NCBI GenBank assembly: GCA_023953695.1
Contig: JAMLJG010000006.1
Coordinates: 47,246-111,245, forward strand
Length of the DNA stretch: 64,000 bases
DNA from: Kiritimatiellia bacterium
GTDB taxonomy: Bacteria > Verrucomicrobiota > Kiritimatiellia > CAIVKH01
Direction: 5' to 3'
Shown one piece after another: positions 33,621-43,522 of the stretch; position 1 is the first letter of the stretch; every line of letters starts with the position of its first letter. Position numbers and translations under genes: made by a program. The notes under the pieces are model-generated. The model saw only the letters and a program-made list of their open reading frames with translations, was not told where the DNA came from and did not search any database.

Positions 33621-35039
33621 TTAGATGTGCAGAGGGCGACCGTCCACCGCGAGGGCCGCTTCGTGAAGGGCCTCGGCGATGGAGGGGTGCGCATGCACGA
33701 CTCGCTGCAGATCCTCTGCACTGGCGGCGAACTCCATCGAAACGACGGCTTCCATGATGAGTTCGGAGGCGGCGGGCGAGAACATGTGAACGCCGAGGAT
33801 GCGGTCGGTTTTCGCGTCGGCGATGACCTTCACGAGGCCGACCGTTGCTTCCATGGCCTTGGCGCGTCCGCTCGCGGAGAGGGGAAACACGCCGGTTTTG
33901 TATTCGCGCGCGGCCTGCTTGAGCTGTCGTTCGGTCTTGCCGACCCAGGCGATTTCGGGCGAGGTATAAATGACCCACGGAATGGCATCGTAGTTGATCT
34001 TGGTTTCTTCGCCTGCGAGGCGCTCCGCGACCATAACGCCTTCTTCCTGACCTTTGTGCGCGAGCATGGGGCCACGCACGACATCGCCGATTGCGTAGAC
34101 ATTGGGCAGATTGGTTCTGCAGAAATCGTCCACGTGAACATAGCCGCGTTCGTCGAGAAGAAGCCCTGCGCCCTGCGCGTTGATGTGATCGCTGCAGGGT
34201 TTGCGGCCAACGGCAACGATGACTTTGTCGCATTCGAACGAATGCGTTCCGCCGTTGGCGTCTTGATATTGCACGGAAACCTTCTTCTTTCCGAGTTTTC
34301 CAGAGAGCACGCGGGTGCCGAGTCGGATGTCGAGGCCCTGGCGATCGAACTCCTTCAATGCCGCTTGCGCGACTTGCTCATCCACGGCGGGGAGGAACGT
34401 GTCCATGGCTTCGAGCAAGACCACTTTGGAACCGAGGCGTTTCCAGACGGAGCCCAATTCCAAGCCGATGACACCGGCGCCGATAACGACGAGATTTTCA
34501 GGAACCGATTGGAAGTCCAGCGCGCCTGCGGCATCCACAATCGTGTCGCCATTGATTTCGACGTTGGGCACGTCGCGCGGAGCAGAGCCGGTGGCGATGA
34601 TGATGTGCTTTGCGCCGACGAGTTCAGTCTTGCCGTCGTGAGCGGTCACCGCGACTTGCTGATTGCTTTCCAATCGCGCCGCGCCGGGTATCCAGGTGAT
34701 TTTGTTTTTCTTGAAGAGGAATTGAACGCCCTGCGTCAGCGTTTGGACGATCTTGTCCTTGCGTTCGATCATGGAGGGAACATCAAAGCTGAGGTTCTTG
34801 AATCGAACGCCATGTTTCTCGAGCTTGTGAATCGCCTGATCGTAGTGTTCGGACGACTCCAGCAGCGCCTTGGAGGGGATGCACCCTACGTTCAGGCAGG
34901 TGCCGCCGAGCGCAGGCTTGCCATCTTTCCCAATCCATTTGTCCACGACGGCTGTGGCGAAGCCCAGTTGTGCACAGCGAATAGCGGCTACATAGCCGGC
35001 GGGGCCCGCTCCGATTACAACGACATCAAATGTTTTCAT
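33621..35039 (-). CDS. lpdA: Dihydrolipoyl dehydrogenase (E3)
   Basis: The 472-residue flavoprotein re-oxidises dihydrolipoyl groups with NAD+. Seen: FAD-binding VVIGAGPAGYVAAIRCAQLG at the N-terminus, redox pair GGTCLNVGCIPSKALL (Cys-x4-Cys), NAD-binding VIGAGVIGLELGSVW, second FAD motif NVYAIGDVV, and the C-terminal catalytic AHPSIAEALHEA (His-x4-Glu). It is the third gene of the 2-oxoglutarate dehydrogenase operon, 50 nt downstream of E2. ATG at 35039; the upstream in-frame start has no support. Confidence 0.96.
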   Translation of the reverse strand: MKTFDVVVIGAGPAGYVAAIRCAQLGFATAVVDKWIGKDGKPALGGTCLNVGCIPSKALLESSEHYDQAIHKLEKHGVRFKNLSFDVPSMIERKDKIVQTLTQGVQFLFKKNKITWIPGAARLESNQQVAVTAHDGKTELVGAKHIIIATGSAPRDVPNVEINGDTIVDAAGALDFQSVPENLVVIGAGVIGLELGSVWKRLGSKVVLLEAMDTFLPAVDEQVAQAALKEFDRQGLDIRLGTRVLSGKLGKKKVSVQYQDANGGTHSFECDKVIVAVGRKPCSDHINAQGAGLLLDERGYVHVDDFCRTNLPNVYAIGDVVRGPMLAHKGQEEGVMVAERLAGEETKINYDAIPWVIYTSPEIAWVGKTERQLKQAAREYKTGVFPLSASGRAKAMEATVGLVKVIADAKTDRILGVHMFSPAASELIMEAVVSMEFAASAEDLQRVVHAHPSIAEALHEAALAVDGRPLHI

Positions 35040-35089
35040 CGCATTCCTTTGTTGGGTCGGCGCCGATGCGATTCGGCGCCGCCCGGGTT

Positions 35090-36427
35090 TCAAATCTGCA
35101 GCAACAGGCGCGCGGGATCTTCAATGGCCTCTTTGAGGGCCACGAGGAACTGAACCGCCTCGCGCCCGTCAATGATGCGGTGGTCATAGGAGAGCGCCAC
35201 ATACATCATCGGGCGAATGACAATGGCGCCATTTTCCACCACGGGGCGCTCTTGAATGCGGTGCATTCCGAGGATGCCGCTTTGGGGTGGGTTCAGAATG
35301 GGTGTGCTCAGGAGCGATCCGAAGACGCCGCCATTCGAGATGGTGAACGTGCCGCCAGAGAGGTCCTCAAGCGCGAGTTTGTTCTCCTGCGCGCGCTTCC
35401 CGAAGTCGGCGATTGCGGTTTCGATTTCGGCCAGCGAGAGCTGTTCGGCATCGCGCAGGACGGGGACCACGAGCCCGCGTGGCGCGCTGACCGCGATGCC
35501 GAGGTCGAAGTATTGGTGGTAGACGATTTCGTCGCCCTCGATGGACGCATTGACGATGGGGTATCGAGCCAGCGCCTCGATCGTGGCCTTCACAAAGAAG
35601 GACATGAAACCGAGTTTGATTCCGTGCTCGCGCTCGAAGCGTTCCTTGTGACGCGCGCGCAATTCCATAACGGCCTGCATGTTGATTTCGTTGAACGTGG
35701 TCAAGATTGCGGCTGTCTGTTGCGCCTGAACGAGTCGTTCGGCAACGCGCGCGCGCAAGCGCGTCATTTTCACGCGCGTGACGGGGCGATTGTCGGCGGC
35801 TGCTGCGGGTTGCGGTGCGGCTGCGCTGGCAGCGGCTTCCGGCTCCGGAACAGCGGGTGTATCGCTGCCGAATTGGCGGGAGAGATGGGGCGAGTGTTCG
35901 AGGTGGCGGAGGACATCGGCTTTGGTGATGCGCCCTTCCTTTCCGTGCCCCGTGATTTCTTTGGGATTCAGGTTGTGCTCTTTGATGAGTCGCCGCACGG
36001 CAGGGCTGTATTCATCCTCCGGGAACGAGACCGCCGGTTTTGCGGGTGTCGGTGGCGGGGCCGCGGGTGCGGGCGGGGTCCTTGACGGCGCGCTCTTCGG
36101 CTCTGTCTTCTTCGCCGCCGGGGCTGGCGCAGGCGCTGGAGCCGGGGGCGGGGGGTCGGGGACGACGGGTGTTGCGGCGGGTTTTGCCGCAGGGTCGAGA
36201 AGCCCCAAGACTTGCTCGCGCGTTACGGTTGCGCCTTCTTGCACGCGAATCTCCGTGAGCACGCCTGCGGTGGGGGCGGTGACATCGAGCACGATTTTAT
36301 CGGTCTCAATATCCGCGATTTTCTCGTTCGCTTCCACCCGTTGTCCGGCCTTTTTGTGCCAGGCGGAGAGGGTACCTTCTTGGATGGACTCCGGGAATAC
36401 AGGGACCTTGATCTCGATTGCGGACAT
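35090..36427 (-). CDS. sucB: 2-oxoglutarate dehydrogenase E2 (dihydrolipoyl succinyltransferase)
   Basis: The 445-residue protein has one lipoyl domain (residues 1-76; lipoyl lysine in [11 protein letters not shown]), an Ala/Pro-rich linker (about 78-125), the E3-binding domain ([20 protein letters not shown]) and the catalytic acyltransferase domain with [16 protein letters not shown]. The catalytic motif HxxxDG is complete. It is the E2 core of the complex, transferring succinyl to CoA. Its ATG overlaps the sucA stop by one base (TGATG), so the two are coupled. Confidence 0.96.
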   Translation of the reverse strand: MSAIEIKVPVFPESIQEGTLSAWHKKAGQRVEANEKIADIETDKIVLDVTAPTAGVLTEIRVQEGATVTREQVLGLLDPAAKPAATPVVPDPPPPAPAPAPAPAAKKTEPKSAPSRTPPAPAAPPPTPAKPAVSFPEDEYSPAVRRLIKEHNLNPKEITGHGKEGRITKADVLRHLEHSPHLSRQFGSDTPAVPEPEAAASAAAPQPAAAADNRPVTRVKMTRLRARVAERLVQAQQTAAILTTFNEINMQAVMELRARHKERFEREHGIKLGFMSFFVKATIEALARYPIVNASIEGDEIVYHQYFDLGIAVSAPRGLVVPVLRDAEQLSLAEIETAIADFGKRAQENKLALEDLSGGTFTISNGGVFGSLLSTPILNPPQSGILGMHRIQERPVVENGAIVIRPMMYVALSYDHRIIDGREAVQFLVALKEAIEDPARLLLQI

Positions 36428-39318
36428 CAGGTTTTTCCTCCAGTGGACTCGGCGGGTGTGGTGGCGATCAGTTGTGGCCGGGCCGAAAGTATTTCAGTTT
36501 CTTCGCCAGCTTTGCGAGCCAGCGCGCTGTCAACGAGGTGTTTTTGGCGCTCGATGTGCTTGTGGTAGTCGCCACCCGAGGGGGCGGCCATCGGGAGCCG
36601 CCCGGCGTAACTCAAGGTTTGTCCCGGCAGCAAGACGAGGCGAAGCGTGTCCTGAATGGAATACCACGCGCCCTGGTTTTGCGGCTCTTCTTGCACCCAA
36701 TAGACTTCGCGCGCGCGCATGTAGCGGTTGAGTTCGCGCGCGAGGTCTTCGGCGGGGAAGGGATAGAGCTGCTCCATGCGAACGATGGCGATGTCGTTGA
36801 TCTTGCGCGCGCGTCGCGCTTCGAGCAGGTCGTAGAAGACTTTGCCGGAGCAAAGGCAGACGCGCCGCACATCGGATTGCTTGAGGGGATCCACTTCGCC
36901 GATGACGGGGTCGAAGCGGTCGTTGGAGAGGTCTTCGAGCGTGGAGAAGGATTCTTTGAGGCGCAGCATGCTCTTGGGTGTCATGATGATGAGCGGCTTG
37001 CGGTAGGGGCGGATCATCTGGCGGCGCAGGAGGTGGAACATTTGTTCGGGCGTGCTGGGATAGCAGACCTGAATGTTGTCCTGAGCGGCGAGTTGAAGGA
37101 AGCGTTCCAGGCGCGCGGAGGTATGCTCGGGCCCTTGGCCCTCCCATCCGTGCGGCAGCATCATGACGAGGCCGCAGAGCAGTCCCCATTTCTGTTCGGC
37201 GGCGACGATAAACTGATCAATGACCACCTGCGCATTGTTGGCGAAGTCGCCGAATTGCGCTTCCCAAATCACGAGCGCGTTTGGCGTGGCGGCGCTATAA
37301 CCATATTCAAAGCCAAGCACGGCCGCCTCGGAGAGGATGGAGTCAATCACGCGGAAATTGGCCTGGTTCTGCGAGAGGTGTTGGAGCGGGATATATTCGT
37401 CGCCGGTTCGCTGGTTGTGCAGGACCGAGTGGCGGTGGAAGAACGTCCCGCGCCCGCTGTCCTGGCCGGAGATGCGAACGGGGTAGCCCTCTTCGACGAG
37501 GGTTGCATAGGCCATATTTTCAGCGAAGCCCCAATCAATCGGGAGCGCGCCGGACGCCATCTTGATTCGATCGTCAATGATTTTGGCGACGCGCGGGTGC
37601 AATTCGAAATCTTCAGGGAGTTCGTTGAGCTTGGCGCCCAATTGCCGGATTCGCGCAACGGGAACGGCGGTTTGATAGGGGTCCGTCCAGTTTGTTTCGC
37701 GGAACTTGCTCCAATTGATGCGGTAGGGATTCTTTTGTCCCGTGACGATATCCGGGACGACCTGTTTGCCCGCCGCGAGGGCATCGCGATATTCCTGCGC
37801 CATGCGGTCTGCCTCGCCGGGTTGAATGACCCCGCTCGCTTCGAGTTGATCGGCGTAGAGCTTTCGCGTGGTGGGGTGGTTCCGGATCTTCTTATACATC
37901 ATCGGCTGCGTGGCGGCGGGCTCGTCCGCCTCGTTGTGGCCGTGGCGGCGATAGCAGACCAGGTCAATCACCACGTCTCGTTTGAAGGCTTGCCGGAAGT
38001 TGACGGCCAGTTGCACGATGAAGGCGACCGCTTCCGGGTCGTCTCCGTTGACGTGGAAGATCGGAGCCTGAATCACCTTGCCGACGTCGGTGCAGTAGAG
38101 CGCCGAGCGCGCGTCGAGCGGGTGGCTCGTGGTGAAGCCGATCCGGTTGTTCACCACGATGTGCAGCGTTCCGCCCGTTCCGTAGCCGCGCGTTTGCGCG
38201 AGGTTGAGCGTTTCGTAGACGACGCCTTGCCCTGCGAATGCGGCGTCGCCGTGGATCAAAATACCCAGCACCTTTTCGCGCGCTTCGTCGTGGCGCTGTT
38301 CCTGGCGCGCGCGCACGGAGCCGCAGGTGACGGGGTTCACAATTTCCAGGTGTGAGGGATTGAAGCCGAGCGCGAGGTGCACGATGCCGCCCGGGGTCTG
38401 AACGTCGGATGAAAAGCCGGAGTGATATTTTACATCGCCGGTGTATTCGCCCTTCCAGCGGTGTTTACCTTCGAACTCTTCAAAGAGTTCCTGCGGCGAT
38501 TTGCCCATGATGTTGATGAGCACGTTGAGGCGGCCGCGATGGGCCATGCCGATTACAATTTCTTCCATGCCCTGCGTGCCCGAGCGCATGATGATTTCGT
38601 CGAGGGCGGTGATGAGCGTTTCGCCGCCTTCGAGCGAGAAGCGCTTTTGCCCTGAGTATTTTGCGTGGAGGAATTGTTCCATACCCTCCGCCGCGGTCAG
38701 GCGCTCCAGGAGGCGGAGTTTGAAGTCGTTTGGATAATCGGGATTTGTGCGGGTGGACTCGAGTCGCGTTTGCAGCCAGCGCTTTTCGTTCACATCGGCG
38801 ATGTGCATGAACTCTGCGCCGATGTGCTCGGTATAAGTCTCTTTGAGCATTTCGATGATGTCGCGCAGCTTCATCTCGGCATAGCCTGCGAGGTTGCCCG
38901 TGTTGAACACGAGGTCATAATCGGATTCGCGCAGGCCGTGATAGGAGGGGTCGAGATCCGGAATGATAGGCAGGCCGCGAAGGTTGATGGGGTCCACTTG
39001 CGCGCGGTGATGGCCCAGGAGGCGATAGGCGTGGATGAGGCGCAGCACGGCCGCCTGTTTGCGAACCATGTCCGAGCCGGCCGGCGCTGCGGCCTGAGCG
39101 GGCGCGGCGGCGCGATGGTGCGCGCGCTGCCGCATGGCGCGGCTGATTTCGTCTGCGTCTGGAGAGTTGAGATATTCGGCGTCGTGCGCGTTCAGCGCGT
39201 CGAAATACGTGCGCCACGATTCGGATACATGAGCCGGATTGGCTAGATATTGGCGATAGAGTTGCTCGACGAAATCTGCGTTGTCGGCATACAGATTGAC
39301 CGATTCATTACCAGACAT
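36427..39318 (-). CDS. sucA: 2-oxoglutarate dehydrogenase E1
   Basis: The 963-residue, thiamine-diphosphate-dependent E1 decarboxylates 2-oxoglutarate in the TCA cycle. Seen: N-terminal E1o segment ([20 protein letters not shown]), TPP-domain motifs [41 protein letters not shown], and the transketolase-like second half ([20 protein letters not shown]). Length is typical. ATG 39318 is preferred over GTG 39330. The operon sucA-sucB-lpdA has its own E3. Confidence 0.96.
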   Translation of the reverse strand: MSGNESVNLYADNADFVEQLYRQYLANPAHVSESWRTYFDALNAHDAEYLNSPDADEISRAMRQRAHHRAAAPAQAAAPAGSDMVRKQAAVLRLIHAYRLLGHHRAQVDPINLRGLPIIPDLDPSYHGLRESDYDLVFNTGNLAGYAEMKLRDIIEMLKETYTEHIGAEFMHIADVNEKRWLQTRLESTRTNPDYPNDFKLRLLERLTAAEGMEQFLHAKYSGQKRFSLEGGETLITALDEIIMRSGTQGMEEIVIGMAHRGRLNVLINIMGKSPQELFEEFEGKHRWKGEYTGDVKYHSGFSSDVQTPGGIVHLALGFNPSHLEIVNPVTCGSVRARQEQRHDEAREKVLGILIHGDAAFAGQGVVYETLNLAQTRGYGTGGTLHIVVNNRIGFTTSHPLDARSALYCTDVGKVIQAPIFHVNGDDPEAVAFIVQLAVNFRQAFKRDVVIDLVCYRRHGHNEADEPAATQPMMYKKIRNHPTTRKLYADQLEASGVIQPGEADRMAQEYRDALAAGKQVVPDIVTGQKNPYRINWSKFRETNWTDPYQTAVPVARIRQLGAKLNELPEDFELHPRVAKIIDDRIKMASGALPIDWGFAENMAYATLVEEGYPVRISGQDSGRGTFFHRHSVLHNQRTGDEYIPLQHLSQNQANFRVIDSILSEAAVLGFEYGYSAATPNALVIWEAQFGDFANNAQVVIDQFIVAAEQKWGLLCGLVMMLPHGWEGQGPEHTSARLERFLQLAAQDNIQVCYPSTPEQMFHLLRRQMIRPYRKPLIIMTPKSMLRLKESFSTLEDLSNDRFDPVIGEVDPLKQSDVRRVCLCSGKVFYDLLEARRARKINDIAIVRMEQLYPFPAEDLARELNRYMRAREVYWVQEEPQNQGAWYSIQDTLRLVLLPGQTLSYAGRLPMAAPSGGDYHKHIERQKHLVDSALARKAGEETEILSARPQLIATTPAESTGGKT

Positions 39319-39416
39319 AAGACCCAGCACCCGAGGTTAGAGTTCCATTGCAGGAATCCCGGTAGTATGCCGACTTTCGCGCAATCTTCAAGCAACTTCG
39401 GCGAGCGGTGAAGCGA

Positions 39417-40079
39417 TCAGGCGAGCGTGGCCGCGTGGAGATAGAGCGGTTCCGGGGGTTCGCTGGGCAGCGACGCATCGAAGCGCATTTGCGCAAGGTG
39501 TGCGAGGGCTGTCGCGGCCGGAAACACTTCTTCGATCGGTTCGAGCGTGGAGGCGGCATCGCCCAGGGCGGCGAGCAAGCGCGCGCGATCGCTTGTTGCG
39601 AGGGTGGCGTTTGCGGGCAGACGAGCGGAAAACTCGGTTGCAGGCGCGAGGGTCCAGTCTGTGGAGGGCCGCATGCCGGGGGTGTTGGGGCAGAAGATGG
39701 CGTACCAGATTGCACCGCGCCGCGCGTCGCCCGCCACCACGAGCGGCGCGGGGTTTGTGGGTTGGCGAGAGAACCAGTCGTGTGCCAACGCCGCGCCGCT
39801 GCTCAACGCCATGACGGGAATGGCGCTCGGCGCAGCCAGGACGCGGGCTGTGGTGATTGCCGCTCGCAGACCGGAGAACGAGCCGGGGCCGCGGCCCACG
39901 GCAATGGCTGTGAGAGCATCCCACTGGAGGTTGGATTCTTTCAGCAGCTCTTGAAGCGCGGGCCCCATGCGCGTATGCCGTGCGAGGGGATCATCCCATT
40001 CGCGGTGGGCGAGAGTTTCGCTTGCGCGGCAGAGTGCGATGCTGCCACGGCGGGAGGATTGTTCAAAAGCGAGGATCAT
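39417..40079 (-). CDS. tsaB: tRNA threonylcarbamoyladenosine biosynthesis protein TsaB
   Basis: The 220-residue protein is an ASKHA-fold partner of TsaD and TsaE in t6A37 synthesis on ANN-decoding tRNAs. It has the family's ILAFEQSS start and the GRGPGSFSGLRAAIT motif (usual GPGSFTGLR), and VVAGDARRGAIWYAIF. Its ATG overlaps the tsaE stop as ATGA. No tsaD is present in the window. Confidence 0.9.
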   Translation of the reverse strand: MILAFEQSSRRGSIALCRASETLAHREWDDPLARHTRMGPALQELLKESNLQWDALTAIAVGRGPGSFSGLRAAITTARVLAAPSAIPVMALSSGAALAHDWFSRQPTNPAPLVVAGDARRGAIWYAIFCPNTPGMRPSTDWTLAPATEFSARLPANATLATSDRARLLAALGDAASTLEPIEEVFPAATALAHLAQMRFDASLPSEPPEPLYLHAATLA

Positions 40080-40510
40080 TGTGGGTTCAGCTCTTCGATT
40101 TCGATGAAACGCGTGTTGGGTTCGTCGCCTGTAGAGATGCGCACGTGAATCGTGGCGGCCGGTAGGAGAGCGGCGGCCCGATCGGCCCATTCAATCGCGA
40201 GGACCCCGCCGGCATCGAGGTATTCGAGAATCCCCGCCCGCTGCACTTCGTCGGCGCTATCCATGCGGTAGAGGTCCGCGTGAAAGAGCGGGAGGTCGCC
40301 GGGATATTCGTGGAGCAGCGTGAAGGTGGGGCTGGTGACGGGTTCTGCGCAGCCGAGCGCATCGGCGAGGCCCTGCACGAAACAGGTCTTGCCCGCGCCG
40401 AGGTCGCCGTGAAGCGCGAGGACAGCGCCGGGCTTGAGGCGCGGCTTGAGCGCTGTGGCTGCGCTGCGCGTTTCTTGCGGGCTCTTGGATGTGATGCGAG
40501 TGATGGACAT
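40076..40510 (-). CDS. tsaE: tRNA threonylcarbamoyladenosine biosynthesis ATPase TsaE
   Basis: The 144-residue P-loop protein has Walker A GDLGAGKTCFVQGLADALG, the SPTFTLLHEY block and the Walker B-type LFHADLYRM. The later EWADR motif of the family is intact. It releases product from the TsaB-TsaD complex. It is coupled to tsaB by ATGA. The start ATG at 40510 gives the family's usual length. Confidence 0.92.
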   Translation of the reverse strand: MSITRITSKSPQETRSAATALKPRLKPGAVLALHGDLGAGKTCFVQGLADALGCAEPVTSPTFTLLHEYPGDLPLFHADLYRMDSADEVQRAGILEYLDAGGVLAIEWADRAAALLPAATIHVRISTGDEPNTRFIEIEELNPQ

Positions 40511-40614
40511 TCGGGTCCAGGCTAGAATGGGCGCGCGTTGAGGACAACTGATAATGCTGCCCAACGCGCGCCATTTGCTTGGCAGCTTTCTGGTCAGCCG
40601 GTAGGGTGTGTGGA

Positions 40615-41811
40615 ATGAAGTTGCGCTATTTTCTGTTTGTTCTTTCTTTCTGTCTCACTCTTGCCGCCCGGGCGCAGGATGTGTCGTTTGAGTATCTGAC
40701 GGACCTTTCTGTGCCGGCGGCCAATGCGGAGCGCATTGCCATGTCGTCTGACTTTCGATGGCTTTTGACGACCGATCCGGAGCAGCAGGAGATCCATTTG
40801 CACAGGGCCAATTGGGCAAAACCGTCGCTGACTGTTGTGGACGCCTTTCCGCCAACGGATTCGCTCATGGCCATTCCGACGCCGGGTCGGCCGATGGCCA
40901 TTGCGGTGCATCCCTCGCAGCCGCTCGCCATTGCCTTGTCGCGCCCGCTCGACCTTCGCGCTCGCGGGGAGGTGTTGTTCCTGGACCTTCGCGAAAAATC
41001 GCCCGGCCGCCTGTTGCGCTCGCAACTGGTCGGGTTCCGCCCCGAGAGCGTGGCGATTTCGCCCGATGGCCGCTGGGCGTTGGTCGCCAACGGCGGTCGC
41101 GGCAAGCGAAGTGCGCCGGGCTCGGTCGGTTTCCTGGATCTTCAGAATCTCTCGGGTTGGGAAGACAACCGTCTGCAGGAAGTTCCCTATCGCGAGTTCT
41201 CGGGATTGCCCGCATTGCTCGGCAAATCGGCGACGAGTCTGAACCCCACGGCAGTTGCGATCAGCGCGGATGGGCGTCTTGCGGCGGTTCTCTGTCGCAA
41301 GAACAACGCGATTGTGTGGATTGATTTGCGCGGCGCGGAGCCGGTGTTGGCGGGGGTGACCGAGCTCCCGCGCGGCAGTCGGCCGACGAGCCTCTCGCTG
41401 CTGGACGAGGCGGATGGGAGCGTTTTGGCGGGTGTGGCCGAGCGTGGCGACCAGCGCGTGAGTTTCTTTCGTGTGACTTATTCCGATGCCGCAGTGAAGG
41501 CCGATCTGCTGTCGCGCGAGGATATCCGTCCGCTCGTGGATGAAGGGCGGCCCCGGGAGGAGCGCGATCCGCGAGAAATTGTGTTAGGCCGTGTGGCGGG
41601 TCGCCCCTTTGCGTGGATTGCCAGCAAGCATGCCCAGCGTGTGGTGATGCTTGATCTCGCGGATCCAGCGCATCCGCAGCTCGCGCGTCGCGCGGCTTCC
41701 ACAGCGCCCGCTCGCTCGCTTCTTTTGGTGGAAGTGAAGAATGCCGTGCTCGTTGTCACGGCGAATGAGCGAGATGCGATCAGCGTCCTGCGCGCTCGCG
41801 CGACTCCCTAG
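40615..41811 (+). CDS. Secreted beta-propeller-like protein
   Basis: The 398-residue protein has a signal peptide (MKLRYFLFVLSFCLTLAARA). The mature part repeats WD40/YVTN-like units: PMAIAVHPSQPLAIALSRPL, ESVAISPDGRWALVANGGRG, TAVAISADGRLAAVLCRKNN, RPTSLSLLDEADGSVLAGVA and VVMLDLADPAHPQLARRA, giving five or more blades. Such propellers bind proteins or metals, or act as surface scaffolds; no catalytic motif is seen. It is divergent from tsaE and ends in a hairpin shared with the convergent gene. Confidence 0.75.
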   Translation: MKLRYFLFVLSFCLTLAARAQDVSFEYLTDLSVPAANAERIAMSSDFRWLLTTDPEQQEIHLHRANWAKPSLTVVDAFPPTDSLMAIPTPGRPMAIAVHPSQPLAIALSRPLDLRARGEVLFLDLREKSPGRLLRSQLVGFRPESVAISPDGRWALVANGGRGKRSAPGSVGFLDLQNLSGWEDNRLQEVPYREFSGLPALLGKSATSLNPTAVAISADGRLAAVLCRKNNAIVWIDLRGAEPVLAGVTELPRGSRPTSLSLLDEADGSVLAGVAERGDQRVSFFRVTYSDAAVKADLLSREDIRPLVDEGRPREERDPREIVLGRVAGRPFAWIASKHAQRVVMLDLADPAHPQLARRAASTAPARSLLLVEVKNAVLVVTANERDAISVLRARATP

Positions 41812-41831
41812 CTGGCGCTGCGGCGCTAGGG
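41806..41831. terminator. Hairpin containing both stop codons of convergent genes
   Basis: CCCTAGC (41806-41812) pairs with GCTAGGG (41825-41831). The plus-strand gene stops at TAG 41809-41811 and the minus-strand gene at TAG 41828-41826, so each arm carries one stop codon. There is no T-run, so termination is uncertain, but the symmetric placement is striking. Confidence 0.45.
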
Positions 41832-43517
41832 TGAGTTGCAAAGCTGCGCCAGCTCGCGCGCGAGGGACTGTGCGGGCTCGGAGAGAGGCCGGAGCTTCGC
41901 GGCTTGGGCGAGCGCATCGCGGGCGGCGCAATAATCGCCTGTGCGAGCGAGGCTGAGTCCCCAGTTGTAGAACGCTTGCGGATGTGCGGGATCGAGCGCA
42001 GCGCAGCGGGCAAAGGCTTCGGCGGCGTCCGCATAGTTCTTTTCTTTGAACAATGCGCTTCCGAGCGTGTGATAGAGATTGGCCGAGTGCGGGTCAATTT
42101 CGAGGCCCTTGCGCGCAAGATTCAGGGCTTCGGCCGTTTTGTCGGCGTGGAGGAGTTGGGTGGCTGCGTTGTAGTGATCCACGGCCCGCAGGTCGGGAAG
42201 CGGCAGCGGCCACGCCACGGCGGCGGCGCAGGCGAGGGCCAGTGCGGAGGTGAGGGCGATCTTCCCGCGTGTTCGGATGGATTGAAGAATGGCTTCTGCG
42301 CCCGCCGCGCCTATGCCCAGCAGGAGCGGGGCGAGTGCGAGGCGATAGCGGGCCGTGATGAAATAGAGCGCGATGCTGAAGGCGCCCGCGAGGATGGCGA
42401 TGCGCAGCGGCGCAGCGCGTGGCGCGAGGAAGAAGCCGAGTAGGCCGAAGAAGGCAATGGCGGTGAACCATCGGCCCGCCGCGGGCCATGCATAGTGGGG
42501 CATCAGCAACTGCGCTTGCTCGACCATGCGCAGGTCGTCCACATCTCGACCATTCCACACATAGAGGAGTTTGCGCGCGGTGAGGCTCACTGCTTGAGCG
42601 GGGTGGGCTCGCCAGAATGCGCGGGCCTGTCGGCTCCACCATGCCGAGCTTTCGGCGCGGGTGAGCGCATGGCCGACATCTTTTTCAGCGGCGTGGTGCG
42701 CGTCTTCGAGCATGGCGCGCGCGGTCATCCGAAACTCGCGGATGCGCAAGGGAAAGCCGGTCGCGCGCTCGTGATTGCCCATGTAGAAGTTGAGGCCGCC
42801 GTGCGTGGTCAGCAGGACGAATGATCCCTCTGCGCGAGAATTGTGAATGGCGATGGGCGCGAGCGGGAGGGCAAATGCGAGCGCGAAGAGCGCGGCGTTG
42901 CGCGGGGAAGGGCCTGCTGCAGGTCGGATCGCGAGCCAGTAGAGGAGCAGGGTGGCGACGATCAGCAACCACGCCGCCCAGCCGAGCGCCGCGAGGCCCG
43001 CGAGCAGGCCGAGGCCGACCCATGCGCTTCCATTGTCGCGTGGCGCGCGCAGCAGGCCATAGCCGAGCGCCGCGGCGACGAGTGCATTGAGCGTGTTCGG
43101 CATCGTGAGACAAGAGTAGAGGACCGCGAGCGGATACAGTGCGTAGAGCAGCGCGGCGGCGCATGCAAAGCTGCGCCGCGCACCGAGGCGCAGCGCGATG
43201 GCGCCGATGAAGAAGACGGTCAGCGCGTCGCACACAATTCCCAGCGTGGCGGCAGCGAAGAGCGATGGGCCGAAGAGCGCATAGACTGCGTGCAGCGCCA
43301 TCGGATAGAGCGGCAGGTAAGCGAACGCGCCGTCGGGGATGAGCGGGGCCTGCGCGGCGAGGTGATAGAGCGTGCGGTCGTGGCCGCCTTCGATGGGAGC
43401 GAAGAGGGGCGAGTGCGCGAAACAAATGAGGAAGACGAAGCGAATTGCCAGCGCGAGTACGGCGAGCCCGATGAGTGGGGCGAATGGCGTGGAGAAGAAT
43501 CGGCGCAGGGTGGACAT
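41826..43517 (-). CDS. Glycosyltransferase 39-like membrane protein with C-terminal TPRs
   Basis: The 563-residue protein has about 11 TM helices. Its first periplasmic loop (GGHDRTLYHLAAQAPLIPDG) is in the place where GT39/ArnT-like enzymes have their Asp-rich catalytic segment, here with one Asp. From about residue 440 it has TPR repeats (AEALNLARKGLEIDPHSANL, YADAAEAFARCAALDPAHPQ). GT-C enzymes use polyprenyl-phosphate sugars in the periplasm; the substrate is unknown. TPR-tailed membrane enzymes recur in the window, as in the ligase at 31716. It follows the EEP gene by 5 nt. Confidence 0.75.
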   Translation of the reverse strand: MSTLRRFFSTPFAPLIGLAVLALAIRFVFLICFAHSPLFAPIEGGHDRTLYHLAAQAPLIPDGAFAYLPLYPMALHAVYALFGPSLFAAATLGIVCDALTVFFIGAIALRLGARRSFACAAALLYALYPLAVLYSCLTMPNTLNALVAAALGYGLLRAPRDNGSAWVGLGLLAGLAALGWAAWLLIVATLLLYWLAIRPAAGPSPRNAALFALAFALPLAPIAIHNSRAEGSFVLLTTHGGLNFYMGNHERATGFPLRIREFRMTARAMLEDAHHAAEKDVGHALTRAESSAWWSRQARAFWRAHPAQAVSLTARKLLYVWNGRDVDDLRMVEQAQLLMPHYAWPAAGRWFTAIAFFGLLGFFLAPRAAPLRIAILAGAFSIALYFITARYRLALAPLLLGIGAAGAEAILQSIRTRGKIALTSALALACAAAVAWPLPLPDLRAVDHYNAATQLLHADKTAEALNLARKGLEIDPHSANLYHTLGSALFKEKNYADAAEAFARCAALDPAHPQAFYNWGLSLARTGDYCAARDALAQAAKLRPLSEPAQSLARELAQLCNSP

Positions 43518-43522
43518 CGGCT

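Noticed and set aside
36418..38355. 645-codon plus-strand frame antisense to sucA
   Set aside because: Mirror of the sucA codons; no independent support.
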